Source: Anaerolineae bacterium (GTDB taxonomy: Bacteria; Chloroflexota; Anaerolineae; UBA4142; SHND01). Taken from it: a stretch of DNA of 64,000 nt. The position numbers were made by a program, and so were the translations under genes. This document shows, in pieces, positions 1 to 8,306 of this stretch. Numbering within the stretch: position 1 is the first letter of the stretch; each line of letters opens with the position of its first letter. The notes under the pieces were generated by a model, which saw only the letters and a list, made by a program, of their open reading frames with translations, ran no database searches and was not told the origin of the DNA. The stretch covers positions 1 to 64,000 of the forward strand of contig JAJTXZ010000015.1 of assembly GCA_021463195.1 (NCBI GenBank), written 5' to 3'.

Positions 1-321
1 CGCACAGGCGTGTATGCAACGCTCAGAACACCATCAGGCGAAGTCTTTGATTTGAACCCGCACTCGCTCGTTGGACGCGCGGATGCTACCTCCACGCCCG
101 AAGTGGACTTGGCTAATCAACCTGATAGTCTAACTGTTTCGCGCCAACACGCGTACATTGAGCGTGTCGGCGTAACATGGTCTCTCACCGCGCTGCAAAC
201 CAAAAATCAAACGCGCCTCAAAGGCCAAATCATTCCGCCCAATTCGCGGCAGCCCTTGAATGACGGCGATGAAATTATCTTTGGCAAAGTCAAAACCATT
301 TTTAAATTAGGTCAAAGTTAG
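1..321 (+). CDS. FHA-domain protein, 5' end outside window
   Basis: Only the C-terminal part is present; the frame is open to base 1, so the GTG at 10 need not be the start. The visible part is a forkhead-associated domain: the GR pair ('VGRAD') in the first loop, 'SRQHAYIE' for the phosphothreonine-binding Ser-Arg-His face, and a terminal strand ending 'NDGDEIIFGKVKTIF'. The N-G pair usual after the SxxH loop is not obvious. FHA domains bind phosphothreonine peptides, so this is a likely reader for the kinases downstream. It lies 79 bases before the VWA gene at 401, and an FHA/VWA neighbourhood recurs at 55682-57823. What lies N-terminal (zinc ribbon, membrane segment) cannot be seen. Confidence 0.85.
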   Translation, partial: RTGVYATLRTPSGEVFDLNPHSLVGRADATSTPEVDLANQPDSLTVSRQHAYIERVGVTWSLTALQTKNQTRLKGQIIPPNSRQPLNDGDEIIFGKVKTIFKLGQS

Positions 322-400
322 AATTTGCTTTGGACGCGCGAGAACTTGGTTTTTGACCCTCGAATCGAATCGCAAGTCCACACATACAAATGGAGGTTCT

Positions 401-1726
401 ATGGCAGGCGAACTTGATTTACAAATCCGCTTATTACACGATGCGGTGAACGCGAATGTGCCACAACAGCTGGCGTATGTTTTGCTGGACGCCAATCCGA
501 CCGACGCACAGCTGCAAAATGTTCAAGCGCCGCTCAATCTCGCGCTCGTGCTGGACCGCAGCGGCTCGATGAACGGCGCCAAAATTCATAACTTGCGCGA
601 AGCGACCAAGCTGCTCATTCAACATATGCAGCCGACGGACTATGTTTCTATCATCACCTTTGATGACCAGGTGGATGTGCTTGTGCAAGCGCAGCCCGCG
701 CAAAACATTGCCCAACTGATGCAAGTGGTGGATTCGATTCAAGACCGCGGCGGCACGCAAATCTCATTGGGTTTGCAACAAGCAATTGACCAAGTGCGCC
801 GCAATTTTGACCCGGGGCGTGTCAACAAAATTGTTTTGCTCACCGACGGCAACAGTTGGGGCGATGAAGCAGCTTGTCAAGCTTTGGCACAGCAAGCAGG
901 TCAACAGAACATTCCCATTGTCGCGTTGGGTTTGGGACTTGTGAACGTTGCTCCGGCTGCGCCGGGAATGCCAGCCGTAATGGGCATGTCCGATGATTGG
1001 AATCACGCGTTGTTGGACGCGTTAGGGAATGTCAGCGGTGGAACGAGCGAATTAATCCAGACACCACAAGAAATCGCCAAGGTGTTTCAAACTATTCTCG
1101 CGACTTCACAAGCCACCGTAGTGCGAAACGCCGAGTTAACCCTTCGTCTCGCGCAAGATGTCATGCCGCGCCAAGTGTGGCAAACCCTGCCGCTCATTTC
1201 TAATTTGAGCCAGCGCGCGATTTCGGCGCGCGAGATTCAAATCTCACTTGGCGACATTGACAAAACAACGGGCAAGCAAATTCTTGCCGAATTGATTTTG
1301 CCGCCGAAACCGATGGGCAAGAATCGGATCGCGCAGGCAGAAATCATGTACGACGTGCCTGCATTCGGACTCGCGCAGCAAATCGTGCGCGCCGACATTG
1401 TCATCGAATATGCAACCGAATCTCCCATTAATCCGCAAGTGATGAACATTGTCGAACGCGTCAGCGCGCACAGATTGCAAACGCAAGCCTTGAGCGACGC
1501 GCAAGCGGGCAACATTCCGGGAGCAACTCAAAAACTCAAAGCCGCGGCGACGCGTTTATTGAACATTGGCGAAAGTCAACTCGCGCAAGATGCCATGCAA
1601 GAAGCCAACAATTTGCAGCAGCAAGGACAAATGTCGAGCGCAGGCACAAAACGCCTAAATTACGGCACGCGCAAATTGACGCAGCAGCTCGACCCGAACG
1701 CGGGGAATCCGCCACCGCAGCCGTGA
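401..1726 (+). CDS. VWA-domain protein (YfbK/inter-alpha-trypsin-like)
   Basis: A 441-residue protein with a von Willebrand factor A domain. The metal-ion-dependent adhesion site is complete: 'LDRSGSM' near residue 51, a Thr in 'GGTQISLG', and 'LTDGNSWGD' near residue 150. No signal peptide or membrane segment is visible, so it is probably cytoplasmic. The C-terminal third carries a helical region ('AGNIPGATQKLKAAATRLL', then 'GTKRLNYGTRKLTQQL') that recurs in the VWA proteins at 50033 and 55682, so the three are paralogues. ATG 401 is chosen because GGAGG lies just upstream; a longer frame from 353 has no such site. VWA proteins commonly act as metal-dependent interaction platforms beside AAA+ ATPases or kinases; the partner here is not known. 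Confidence 0.9.
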   Translation: MAGELDLQIRLLHDAVNANVPQQLAYVLLDANPTDAQLQNVQAPLNLALVLDRSGSMNGAKIHNLREATKLLIQHMQPTDYVSIITFDDQVDVLVQAQPAQNIAQLMQVVDSIQDRGGTQISLGLQQAIDQVRRNFDPGRVNKIVLLTDGNSWGDEAACQALAQQAGQQNIPIVALGLGLVNVAPAAPGMPAVMGMSDDWNHALLDALGNVSGGTSELIQTPQEIAKVFQTILATSQATVVRNAELTLRLAQDVMPRQVWQTLPLISNLSQRAISAREIQISLGDIDKTTGKQILAELILPPKPMGKNRIAQAEIMYDVPAFGLAQQIVRADIVIEYATESPINPQVMNIVERVSAHRLQTQALSDAQAGNIPGATQKLKAAATRLLNIGESQLAQDAMQEANNLQQQGQMSSAGTKRLNYGTRKLTQQLDPNAGNPPPQP

Positions 1727-1822
1727 GGAAGCAAATCGCATATCGCAAAAACTCACCTATTATTACTCACTGATAACCATCGCACTAACGCACCATCGCA
1801 CTCGATCAACACCGGAGGTCAC

Positions 1823-2659
1823 ATGATTTGTCCACAATGTCAAGCCGAAAACATTGAAGGTTCTGCATTTTGTGATAACTGCGGCTCATCGCTCGCCAAC
1901 ATTGCGAGTTCTGCCGCGCCTGTCTCGTCCGCCCCACCCCCTACTCCTTCCGCGCCTCCTGCTGTACCGACGCCACCGCCACCGCCGACTCAGGACGTGG
2001 ATGTTCCTCCCACGCCGGCGCCGATTGTCCCGGCGGTGGCTTCGACACTTCCCGCAAATCCACCAGCCCCTCCTCCGTCTGCCATGCCGCCGCCAAGTGC
2101 GAGCGACAAAATCAAATGCACATTTTGCGGTAACGAGAACGAAGTAGGCAGCGCGTTTTGTGAAAATTGCGGCTCGCCACTTGCTGCGCCAACACCGAGC
2201 GTGCCTGCGCCATTGCCTCAACCGCCAGCCGTGCCACCGCCGCCGCCACCCGCCACACCCGTATCTCAATCGGTTCCGCCGGCGGCTCCTTCTCAAATGA
2301 TTATTCCGACGCCCGCGTCGCAACCAGCTCCAACGGGACATCCGCGCATCGTCGTCGTCTCGAACGGGATGAATTTTGATTTGAGCGGCTATCAAGACAT
2401 TCTCATCGGGCGAGTAGATCCGACAGTCAATCATTTTCCTCAAGTGGATTTGACGGCACACGGCGGTGATGAAGCCGGGGTCTCGCGCAAACACTTGCGA
2501 ATCACTTTTGCCGGCAATCAATACTTTGCCGAAGATTTGGAAAGCAGCAATGGCTCGTGGATTGGCACCAATCGTCTCACACCTAACACGCGAACGGAAC
2601 TCAACAGCGGCGACCAATTGCGGCTCGGCAAACTTGTGCTGAATTTTTACGCGCAATAA
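1823..2659 (+). CDS. Double zinc-ribbon FHA protein
   Basis: A 278-residue soluble protein. Two zinc ribbons ('CPQCQAENIEGSAFCDNCG' at residues 3-21, and a second at about 98-116) are separated by Pro-rich linkers, and an FHA domain fills residues 185-276. The FHA domain is well preserved: 'LIGRVD', 'VSRKHLRI' and 'ESSNGSWIGTNRL' give the Arg, Ser, His and Asn-Gly that contact phosphothreonine. The start is supported by GGAGG nine bases upstream. It follows the VWA gene at 401, and the same VWA/zinc-ribbon-FHA pair appears again at 55682 and 57077. Probable role: a cytoplasmic adaptor that docks on phosphorylated kinases. The low-complexity linkers suggest flexible tethering rather than an enzymatic domain. 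Confidence 0.88.
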   Translation: MICPQCQAENIEGSAFCDNCGSSLANIASSAAPVSSAPPPTPSAPPAVPTPPPPPTQDVDVPPTPAPIVPAVASTLPANPPAPPPSAMPPPSASDKIKCTFCGNENEVGSAFCENCGSPLAAPTPSVPAPLPQPPAVPPPPPPATPVSQSVPPAAPSQMIIPTPASQPAPTGHPRIVVVSNGMNFDLSGYQDILIGRVDPTVNHFPQVDLTAHGGDEAGVSRKHLRITFAGNQYFAEDLESSNGSWIGTNRLTPNTRTELNSGDQLRLGKLVLNFYAQ

Positions 2660-2682
2660 AACGCGACACGTTCTGGAATGAA

Positions 2683-2722
2683 AAGAGCTGTGTCATGAAT
2701 CGCCGTTCATGTCACAGCTCTT
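2683..2722 (+). terminator. Long hairpin between FHA gene and ABC gene
   Basis: The arms 2683-2699 and 2706-2722 are inverted copies of 17 bases with a single mismatch, around a 6-base loop. No clear T-run follows, so it may be an attenuating or RNA-processing hairpin rather than a classical terminator. It covers the possible early ATG at 2709, which supports translation of the next gene from 2757. Confidence 0.6.
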
Positions 2723-2756
2723 GGCGTTTGTATATTTTGGAAAAGGTTTCCTATCT

Positions 2757-5351
2757 ATGCAATGTCCCAATCCGCTGTGCCAAAAACCAATCAGCAACCA
2801 GAAGGCAAATTATTGCCCACATTGCCGAACCCCTTTGCATCATACAGGAGTAATGCAGCCAAGCGCAAAAATCATTGTGCAAATCGCGGGTCAATCGCCG
2901 ACCGAATTCTTTCTGTCCAAGCCACTCGTCAAAATCGGACGCGATCCCAAAAATGATATTGTGATTCCCGACCCGTATGTCAGCGGTGAACATATCCATT
3001 TGGAGCAAGTTGGCGCAACGTATCGGCTGATTCACAAGAGCAAGACCAATCCGACGACGGTTAATGGGCAGCACATTCCCGACCAAATTCTGCTTCAATC
3101 GGGTGATACGATTCGGATCGGCGATGCTTTTGGCAATTCAACGGGATTGAGTTTTCAATCGAGCGGCGGTGGGCAACTCCGCGCGCCGATTGCTCTGCGT
3201 CTGCAAAAACCAACCACAACGATTGGGAGCGGACAAACAAATGACCTCGTTCTGAATGACACTTTTGTCTCGGGGCATCATGCGACGGTGCAGCAACAAG
3301 GTCAACAACATTTTCTTACCGATGTTGATTCCAGAAACGGCACCTATGTCAACGGCATCCGCCTCACGCCGCGCAAGCCGTATGCGCTGCATCCCAATGA
3401 CCTCATCCAAATTGGCTCGTATCAATTTCGCTATGATCGTCGCGGATTGTCTTCTTCTATCGCGTTGGGAATGCGCCTCGATGGAGAGGATTTGCAAGTG
3501 CGCGGCGACCGCGAATTAATTTTGAATCACGTCTCGCTCACCATCGAACCGGGAAAATTCGTCTGTCTCGTCGGCGCGAGCGGCGCGGGAAAATCAACCT
3601 TGTTGAACGCGCTGTCTGGATTCAAACGCGCCCAAGGCACAGTTTGGGTCAATGGCAATAATTTGTACGAACAATACGACACCTTTCGCGCGCGCATCGG
3701 CTACGTTCCTCAAGACGACATCTTGCACAAAAATATGCCGGTGCGGCGCGCACTGCGCTACGCGGCGGAAATGCGTTTGCCGCCCAACACGGATATTGAA
3801 GCGCGCATTGACCAGGTGTTGAATGTTGTTGAACTCCAAGAGCGTCAAGGGAATCCGATTTCGAAATTGAGCGGTGGGCAGCGGAAACGCGCCAGCATCG
3901 CTGTCGAATTACTGGCGGAACCCGGATTGTTTTTTCTCGATGAACCAACATCAGGACTTGACCCCGGGCTCGAAAAGAAAATGATGAAACAGATGCGTGA
4001 GCTCGCCGATTCTGGCAAGACGGTTATCTTGGTCACGCACGCAACGCAAAATATCACCTTGTGCGATTACGTCGCTTTTATGGCGAAAGGGCGGCTCGTC
4101 TTTTTTGGAACTCCGGATGAGGCAAAACAATTTTTTGGGCATCAAGATTTTGCGGATATTTATCAAGCACTCGCAGCTGACCCCAAAAATCTGGATGGCA
4201 TCGCGCAAAAATGGGAGAGCAAATTCAAACAACCCCAGTACTATAAAAAATATGTCAAGGTATCTCCATCACAACGTCCCGCCGTTGCGCCACCGCCTCC
4301 GGCGCGTCCCAAACCGTCGTTCTGGAAACAGTGGTGGATTCTCACGCGCCGCCAATTTGATTTGATTGCGCGCGACAAATTGACGCTTTTTATCCTGTTG
4401 GCAGTTCTGCCCATCATCGGATTTTTGATTTGGCAAATCGTTCAACCTGACGTGCTCCTCGGTTCGCGGGTAGATGAAATCGCGGATGACGCGCGCTATA
4501 CGCCAGCGTGGGACGCGCAAACACTTTTGTTTATCATGGCGCTTGCGGCGGTTTTGCTCGGCATTTTTGCTGCCGCGTACGAAATTGTGCGCGAGCAAGC
4601 GATTTTCAAACGCGAACGCATGGTCAATCTCGCGCTCGCGTCCTATGTTTTATCCAAAGTTTTTGTGTTGTGCCTGTTTGCGCTTGTGCAAGCCGCGCTC
4701 TTTTTGGGTATTGTCGCGCTGCATGTTCCACTTCCCGATAATGGCGCGCTCTTTCCGGCGTGGTTCGAAATGTATGTGACGTTGGTTCTTGCCACAACGG
4801 CGAGCATTGCGCTCGGATTATTTATCAGCGCGGCGGCGAGTACGGAAAACATGGTCATCTATATCATTCTCCTCGTTCTCTTTATCCAAATCATGTTTGC
4901 GGGCGTCATTTTTCCGCTCGAAGGTTCGGCAAAAACGTTTTCGGCGATAACTCTCACGCACTGGACGATTGATGCGCTCGGCTCGACCGCGGACCTGCCA
5001 ACTCTGCGGACGGAAAAGAGCCGTTTGCCGAAACCCGACGTGAACGGCTGCCCGCCCATGTCGCCCCCCGCACAGCTCGCTAGCGCTGACCTACCCTGTA
5101 TGTTTCCGCCTCCCAAAGATGCCAAACGCGGAAAACCGAATCCAAAAGACCTGGGCGAATTGAATATCGAGTACAAGCATCAAGCAGGACACTTGTTCTC
5201 GCGCTGGTTTGTGCTTGTATTATTTACCGGCTCATTTTTCGGTTTGACGTTGGCGGCGCTCAAAGCTCGAGACGAGCCAACATGGGGAGAACGTTTCAAA
5301 AAACGGCTCCAAAAACAATTTGGTGTGTTTCGACGCGTACCAACGCCTTAA
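2757..5351 (+). CDS. FHA-ABC exporter (Rv1747-like, ABCG type)
   Basis: A single-chain half-transporter of 864 residues. Order: zinc ribbon (1-28), FHA domain 1 (about 37-120, 'IGRDPKND', 'VSGEHIHL'), FHA domain 2 (about 140-230, 'VSGHHATV', 'DSRNGTYVNG'), ABC ATPase (about 245-480) with Walker A 'GASGAGKST', signature 'LSGGQRKRAS' and Walker B 'LFFLDEPTSGLD', then a membrane domain with about six helices from 545 to the end. This is the architecture of Rv1747 of Mycobacterium tuberculosis, whose FHA domains are bound and regulated by a Ser/Thr kinase. By analogy, export here is probably gated by one of the neighbouring kinases; the substrate is unknown. A zinc ribbon ahead of the FHA domains is a local addition. 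ATG 2757 is preferred to 2709, which lies inside the hairpin. Confidence 0.9.
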   Translation: MQCPNPLCQKPISNQKANYCPHCRTPLHHTGVMQPSAKIIVQIAGQSPTEFFLSKPLVKIGRDPKNDIVIPDPYVSGEHIHLEQVGATYRLIHKSKTNPTTVNGQHIPDQILLQSGDTIRIGDAFGNSTGLSFQSSGGGQLRAPIALRLQKPTTTIGSGQTNDLVLNDTFVSGHHATVQQQGQQHFLTDVDSRNGTYVNGIRLTPRKPYALHPNDLIQIGSYQFRYDRRGLSSSIALGMRLDGEDLQVRGDRELILNHVSLTIEPGKFVCLVGASGAGKSTLLNALSGFKRAQGTVWVNGNNLYEQYDTFRARIGYVPQDDILHKNMPVRRALRYAAEMRLPPNTDIEARIDQVLNVVELQERQGNPISKLSGGQRKRASIAVELLAEPGLFFLDEPTSGLDPGLEKKMMKQMRELADSGKTVILVTHATQNITLCDYVAFMAKGRLVFFGTPDEAKQFFGHQDFADIYQALAADPKNLDGIAQKWESKFKQPQYYKKYVKVSPSQRPAVAPPPPARPKPSFWKQWWILTRRQFDLIARDKLTLFILLAVLPIIGFLIWQIVQPDVLLGSRVDEIADDARYTPAWDAQTLLFIMALAAVLLGIFAAAYEIVREQAIFKRERMVNLALASYVLSKVFVLCLFALVQAALFLGIVALHVPLPDNGALFPAWFEMYVTLVLATTASIALGLFISAAASTENMVIYIILLVLFIQIMFAGVIFPLEGSAKTFSAITLTHWTIDALGSTADLPTLRTEKSRLPKPDVNGCPPMSPPAQLASADLPCMFPPPKDAKRGKPNPKDLGELNIEYKHQAGHLFSRWFVLVLFTGSFFGLTLAALKARDEPTWGERFKKRLQKQFGVFRRVPTP

Positions 5352-5393
5352 CGATTCACACGTTGCAAGCAATGAAAACAATGTGAGGTCAAC

Positions 5394-7361
5394 ATGTCTG
5401 CACCTTGCCCCCGCTGTGGAACCGTCAATCAACCCAACGCGCGTTTTTGCAAAAGTTGTGGCTTGACGCTTGCCTCGGCCACAGACCCAATCACCACGCC
5501 GAAAGCTGCGCCTCCCGCCGCGGCGCCGACGCACACTGCCGCGCCGACACAGCCGACGATTCCGTGTCCCAACTGCGGCACGCAAAATCGCAGCGGCGCG
5601 CGTTTTTGCAGCAAATGTCGCGCGCCGTTGACCCAATCCGCCGCGCCGCCACAAACTCCAGTCGCGCCGCCACAAACTCCAGTCGCGCCGCCACAAACGC
5701 CAGTCACGCCGCAGTCCGCCGCGCCACCGCCAATCATTAATCGTCCTCCCGTTGTGCCACCGCCTGCTGACATTCCTCCGCCGCCTCTTGCCGGCGGAAA
5801 CCGAACGGTGTACCTGCCACCAACGCAGCCGCGAAAAACAGGGTTTCGCTGGTTTGCAATCATTCCGCCGATTATTTTAGGGATACTTGCTTTGGGCTTG
5901 TGCGCGAGTTTGTTTGGTGTGTATCGGTATGAAAGCGGTTTACCCACGCCAACGGCTGTCGCTGTAATTCTAACTGAAACGCCTGAAGATACCGAGACGC
6001 CTGAACCAACCGAAACGCCAGAGCCGCCGACATTGACGCCAACCATTCCGCCGACGCCTACGCTGGCGCCAACTCCTGCGCCAACGCCGATTCCTCCGCC
6101 GAATCCATCGTTTCCAATTGTGGCAATGGATTTTCGCAATGATGGGTTATTTGGATTCAAAACGACCGTTGGCGACCCAAATTTGGAATCCGACAACAAC
6201 AAGCCCTTGACCTATCGCGCAGAAGGCACAAATAATCTTGCAGACGGGAGAACAAATAGCATTCGCGTATGGGTGGATGGCGCGACGCCTAATTTTGGCG
6301 ACACGGATGGAATATGGATTCAGCCGCCGCATCTCAACGCAGAGGGGACCGGGATGGAAGCGGCATGGCAGTATCAACAAATCGTATTTTCCGAAAAAAT
6401 CAGTGTCGTAGTGAACCCAAATAACAATCGCCTTGGACTCTATCGTATCGAGTTCTCTGCCGAAAATCTGGACAACGTTCCACATGAAGTGGGTTTGCGC
6501 CTAATGCTCGATACACTGATTGGAAATGATGACGGCGTCCCGTTTGTGGTGCCGGGGCAGGCGGGCGTGGTAACAAGCCCTCTTGATTTGCGCGGCGCGG
6601 CGGTGCCTCCTTCGTTAACCGTTTTTGAACCGCGTGATCCCAATCATCCGAACATTCAAGATACCGACGTTATTGTTCAATTTACGCTCGATAATGAAGA
6701 CGCCACACGCCCTGACCGACTTTTGCTCTCCTCATGGTGCCGCGCAGATTGGGCGTGGGATTATTTCGATCAAGTCGGTGGATTCGGCAATGACTTTTTT
6801 CAATGCCAAGGTAAGGGCGGACACGACAAAAAACTCGATAGCGCAGTCGGGCTCTTTTGGAACGCGCAGCCACTTGCCGCTGGCGAAACGCGCGCGTGGA
6901 TCATGTACTATGGCTTGGGCGAATATGCGCGCCCGATTCCCGGAAGCGACTTACGCCTGGATACCATTAAACCGCAGTACAATGTTGGTGAACAATTCTA
7001 TGTCACAGCGCTCGTGCAAAATCCCAAAGAGGGACAATCTCTACGCCTTGATGCGCCACCAGAATTTGAATTTATGGACGGGACGCCCGAGCAACCAATC
7101 ACCCAAGCAGGTTTGTCCTTTACTCAAGTATCTTGGCGTTTGCGCGCGAATCAAGAAATCACGGATGCTGTTCTTACTGTAACGCTCTTGCCCGGCGATA
7201 CGCCATCGCAAACGCTTACAACGACAGTCAAAAATCTGCCGACGCGTACGCCCACGTTGACGCGCACACCGACGCTCACGCGTCCACCAACCCTCACGCG
7301 CACGCCGACCATCACGCCAACGCCGTGCGCGACGACCGTGACGCAGCCAACATGTCCATAA
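5394..7361 (+). CDS. Zinc-ribbon, membrane-anchored protein with large outer domain
   Basis: A 655-residue protein. Two N-terminal zinc ribbons (residues 4-25 and 59-80) are cytoplasmic, followed by a Pro-rich stretch with a 7-residue repeat, one transmembrane helix at about 152-182 ('IIPPIILGILALGLCASLF'), a Thr/Pro/Glu linker (190-235), and a beta-rich extracytoplasmic region of about 370 residues. The C-terminus is a second Thr/Pro-rich tail, as in wall-spanning proteins. I do not recognise the outer domain; its two-part beta character suggests sandwich folds. The zinc ribbons match those of the kinases, which suggests one shared cytoplasmic partner. It may sense or display something outside the cell and link it to the kinase/FHA network. 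It lies 42 bases after the ABC gene and 21 before the next, so co-transcription is likely. Confidence 0.75.
   Translation: MSAPCPRCGTVNQPNARFCKSCGLTLASATDPITTPKAAPPAAAPTHTAAPTQPTIPCPNCGTQNRSGARFCSKCRAPLTQSAAPPQTPVAPPQTPVAPPQTPVTPQSAAPPPIINRPPVVPPPADIPPPPLAGGNRTVYLPPTQPRKTGFRWFAIIPPIILGILALGLCASLFGVYRYESGLPTPTAVAVILTETPEDTETPEPTETPEPPTLTPTIPPTPTLAPTPAPTPIPPPNPSFPIVAMDFRNDGLFGFKTTVGDPNLESDNNKPLTYRAEGTNNLADGRTNSIRVWVDGATPNFGDTDGIWIQPPHLNAEGTGMEAAWQYQQIVFSEKISVVVNPNNNRLGLYRIEFSAENLDNVPHEVGLRLMLDTLIGNDDGVPFVVPGQAGVVTSPLDLRGAAVPPSLTVFEPRDPNHPNIQDTDVIVQFTLDNEDATRPDRLLLSSWCRADWAWDYFDQVGGFGNDFFQCQGKGGHDKKLDSAVGLFWNAQPLAAGETRAWIMYYGLGEYARPIPGSDLRLDTIKPQYNVGEQFYVTALVQNPKEGQSLRLDAPPEFEFMDGTPEQPITQAGLSFTQVSWRLRANQEITDAVLTVTLLPGDTPSQTLTTTVKNLPTRTPTLTRTPTLTRPPTLTRTPTITPTPCATTVTQPTCP
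5645..5707 (+). repeat. Three 21-base tandem repeats inside the gene at 5394
   Basis: Three copies of a 21-base unit encode PPQTPVA repeats in the Pro-rich cytoplasmic linker. The first two copies are identical and the third differs at two positions. Such in-frame repeats change linker length by slippage. Confidence 0.9.
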
Positions 7362-7382
7362 CGAAAAAGTGATGGAGACACT

Positions 7383-8276
7383 ATGAACCGAATCGTCAAA
7401 ATTCTCTTGAGCGCATTACTCGGCGGCTGGGCGGGGCTCGTCGCATGGGTCATTCTCGATCTGCTCGTCGGGCGCGCGCGGCTTGATACGCTGTTGAGCG
7501 GCGGCATCACCACTGCCATCTATGTTTCTGCCGCCATCACCGGCGCGCTCGTCGGTTTGCTGGCAGGCATGTTGATTTCGGGCTTGGAAAAATGGAACAA
7601 TTCCGCCAAACTGTCGCCAACGTTGGTCGGCGCGGGAATTGGCATCGGCGCGGGTTTGCTTGGCGGGATGCTTGGGCTCTTGTTCGCCGAAGCCATGTTT
7701 CAAAATTTGCCTGTGCAAGGCGACCTCGCCCAAATCTCGCGCGTGGCGGGCTGGGCGTTGTTTGGATTGGGCGTCGGCATCGCGCCGGGCATCGCCACCT
7801 GGTCCGCGCGCAAAACGGCGGCGAGCAGCGTCGGCGGATTCATTGGCGGCATCTTGGGCGGACTCGCGCTGGTTGCCTTGACAACGCTGATTGATTTTTC
7901 GCTGACGGGACGCGCCATCGGCTTTGTCGTGCTTGGCGCGTGCGTTGGCCTCTTTATCGCGTTGGCGCAAGAAATCGTCAAGCAAGCGGAATTGAAAATC
8001 ATTTCGGGCGGACGTTTCGAGGGGCGCGAATTCAAGATTGACAAGCCGCGCGTCACCATCGGCAGCAGCGGACGCAACGATTGGGTCATTGCGGATGATC
8101 CGCATTTGCTGCCCGAACATGTCGAAATCCGCCAAGAGGGTGGCAAATTTGTTTTGCACTCGCTCAATGCGAATGCAGCGACGGCTGTGAACAATCTACG
8201 CGTAATGACCCAGCCCTTGAAGAATGGCGACCACATTCAGATTGGCTCGACGTTGCTGACGATTACGGTGAGGTAG
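7383..8276 (+). CDS. Polytopic membrane protein with C-terminal FHA domain
   Basis: A 297-residue protein. Residues 5-200 form about six hydrophobic, glycine-rich helices, and residues 205-297 form an FHA-like domain. The domain keeps 'VTIGSSGRNDWVI' and the final strands, but the phosphothreonine-binding SxxH loop reads 'LLPEHVEI', so the Ser is missing and binding may be altered. The glycine-rich helices resemble small-residue packing in channels, but I recognise no transporter family. The start is supported by GGAGA upstream. It may anchor phosphorylated partners at the membrane; it sits between two zinc-ribbon signalling genes. Confidence 0.75.
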   Translation: MNRIVKILLSALLGGWAGLVAWVILDLLVGRARLDTLLSGGITTAIYVSAAITGALVGLLAGMLISGLEKWNNSAKLSPTLVGAGIGIGAGLLGGMLGLLFAEAMFQNLPVQGDLAQISRVAGWALFGLGVGIAPGIATWSARKTAASSVGGFIGGILGGLALVALTTLIDFSLTGRAIGFVVLGACVGLFIALAQEIVKQAELKIISGGRFEGREFKIDKPRVTIGSSGRNDWVIADDPHLLPEHVEIRQEGGKFVLHSLNANAATAVNNLRVMTQPLKNGDHIQIGSTLLTITVR

Positions 8277-8306
8277 AGGATTGTGTTGTTTATGAGGTGA
8301 AACGAA

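Noticed and set aside
1886-2656. 256-residue minus-strand open frame
   Set aside because: Antisense to the zinc-ribbon FHA gene; its Arg/Trp-rich composition mirrors the Pro-rich linkers.
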